Below, piece by piece: positions 63,164 through 64,000 of a stretch of DNA of 64,000 bases. A program made the position numbers and the translations under genes. The stretch's first letter is position 1. Every line of letters starts with the position of its first letter. The DNA is from Pseudomonadota bacterium (lineage in GTDB: Bacteria; Pseudomonadota; Gammaproteobacteria; Pseudomonadales; Pseudohongiellaceae), in the NCBI GenBank assembly GCA_027623555.1, contig JAQBSZ010000003.1:179082-243081 (forward strand), read 5' to 3'. Below the pieces are notes generated by a model that worked only from the letters and a program-made list of their open reading frames with translations, was not told the origin of the DNA and searched no databases.

Positions 63164-64000
63164 TCAAAAACTCTCTGTATCAGTAGGACTAAATTTCATC
63201 TTGAGAGCAGGAAAAGCATCAATCATAGACTGAACAACTTTAGGAACTCCTCTCCCCCATTGGTTCGAAAGCACATATGTCTTCCCATCAATAAAAAACA
63301 TCTCTCCTTCTTTGCAAAAATATCTTTTGGTTCGAGGTCGCTCCGCATGGGGATCATCTTTACAAAGCTCGATAGACAGTGCCGTCTCATCTAACTCTCC
63401 ATCGAAGATTTTAAACATTCTGTTCTTTCTACCTGGCACAAATTCAGCCACTGCCTCTGGGGCAATTCCACTTTCAATGGCTGCTTTCACTGTCCTATAC
63501 ATTAAATGCCGCTTTGGTAGGTTTCTATGAACCTCTTGCCCAATAGCAAGGTCAAATCTAGTGGTATCTATATTTGATGATCGTACCTTTTTTACTTCTT
63601 GCTTTTTTTCATTTAGCTGAACTTGATATTGCTCAGTCTCTGGCAGAGGTATGACTGTCTGCACATCCAGCAGAGTTTTATTACCATCTTGATAAGGCCT
63701 AATCCTGATACATCTTATATCTACACTTTTTTCATTCAACCACAGTACTGCGCTTGTGACCTCCTTCGAAAACTCAGCAGCAGCCAGAATAATTCGAACA
63801 TCATTCCCGAAACTTTCTTCGTCGGGCTCTTCTAGCTCTAAAAATTCTAAAAGATTTTCCTCAGCATTCGCTTCAGTACCTATGCTCTTTAAATACCCTT
63901 CGTATATATCAACAACTTTACTGAAAGTAAGATTTGCGATCATTGCAGCGTATCTAATAGCCTGTAACTCCATATGACCGCCATCTTCAGACCGCTTCAA
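63164..64000 (-). CDS. Nuclease-like protein, 5' end beyond window
   Basis: The gene is open through the window edge, so at least 278 C-terminal residues are visible and the start is not. EDGGHMELQAIRYAAMIANLTFSKVVDIYEGYL, FGNDVRIILAAAEFSKEVTSAVLWLNEKSVDIRCIRIRPYQDGNKTLLDVQTVIPLPETEQYQVQ is a block I recall from DUF91/RecB-like nuclease proteins; the D..ExK core would be upstream. The C-terminal part (about 160-278) is a separate domain. The TTG called as start at 64000 is likely an artefact of the edge. Confidence 0.65.
   Translation of the reverse strand: MKRSEDGGHMELQAIRYAAMIANLTFSKVVDIYEGYLKSIGTEANAEENLLEFLELEEPDEESFGNDVRIILAAAEFSKEVTSAVLWLNEKSVDIRCIRIRPYQDGNKTLLDVQTVIPLPETEQYQVQLNEKKQEVKKVRSSNIDTTRFDLAIGQEVHRNLPKRHLMYRTVKAAIESGIAPEAVAEFVPGRKNRMFKIFDGELDETALSIELCKDDPHAERPRTKRYFCKEGEMFFIDGKTYVLSNQWGRGVPKVVQSMIDAFPALKMKFSPTDTESF

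Overview
The window reads as a chromosomal segment of a gammaproteobacterium close to Pseudomonadales in gene order. The blocks amgK-murU / lptD-surA-pdxA-ksgA-apaG-apaH, cca ... folB-tsaD / rpsU-yqeY-dnaG-rpoD, dsbD-aroQ-accB-accC-prmA-(zinc-ribbon protein)-dusB-fis-purH-purD and osmC-vfr-trpCDGE-rpe are laid out as in pseudomonads and relatives. Secreted peptidase, sodium symporter and fabA/fabB genes suit a free-living aquatic heterotroph. The genus cannot be fixed from the window; a Pseudohongiella/OM182-like lineage is a guess.

Layout. 0-6.7 kb: secreted SnoaL-like protein, Na+/alanine symporter, an unrecognised exported protein, a DPP-IV-type lipoprotein peptidase and purC, all on the minus strand. 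6.9-12.4 kb: pgi, then a string of small accessory genes (two GNATs, ABM monooxygenase, GyrI-like, GFA, GGCT-like, HXXEE and other membrane proteins). 12.4-16.1 kb: manB, galU and manC, which supply GDP-mannose and UDP-glucose for polysaccharide. A 266-bp element with 32-bp terminal inverted repeats follows. 16.5-25.8 kb: fabA-fabB, an orphan DsbD N-terminal domain, aroQ, accB-accC, prmA, a DUF3426-type protein, dusB-fis. 25.9-29.5 kb: purH, purD, coq7. 29.5-36.3 kb: osmC, a Crp/Vfr regulator, trpC-D-G-E and rpe, then a DjlA-like co-chaperone. 36.3-45.5 kb: murU-amgK facing lptD-surA-pdxA-ksgA-apaG-apaH. 45.5-55.0 kb: cca, a FolM-like reductase, GST, folK, folB, tsaD, and the macromolecular synthesis operon rpsU-yqeY-dnaG-rpoD. 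A tRNA-Ile2 (CAT anticodon) at 55401-55477 closes the core.

Beyond the tRNA the sequence becomes visibly AT-richer and has the look of a defence or genomic island. It holds a 739-aa protein joining an RpoA-CTD-like HhH domain to a sigma-70 region-4-like helix-turn-helix. Divergent from it, across a 76-bp symmetrical promoter region, is an ATGA-coupled pair: a winged-helix-like protein and a GHKL (Hsp90/MORC-like) ATPase. Next come an ATGA-coupled HNH nuclease and HIT protein, bracketed by a perfect 23-bp direct repeat whose distal copy coincides with truncation of a PD-(D/E)XK-type gene at its ExK motif. Two further nuclease-like genes follow, the last running off the window end. The trio of alphaCTD/sigma4 protein, winged helix and GHKL ATPase is the best candidate for an undescribed system; its role in defence is inferred from context only. 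No integrase, CRISPR array, rRNA or intact insertion sequence was seen.
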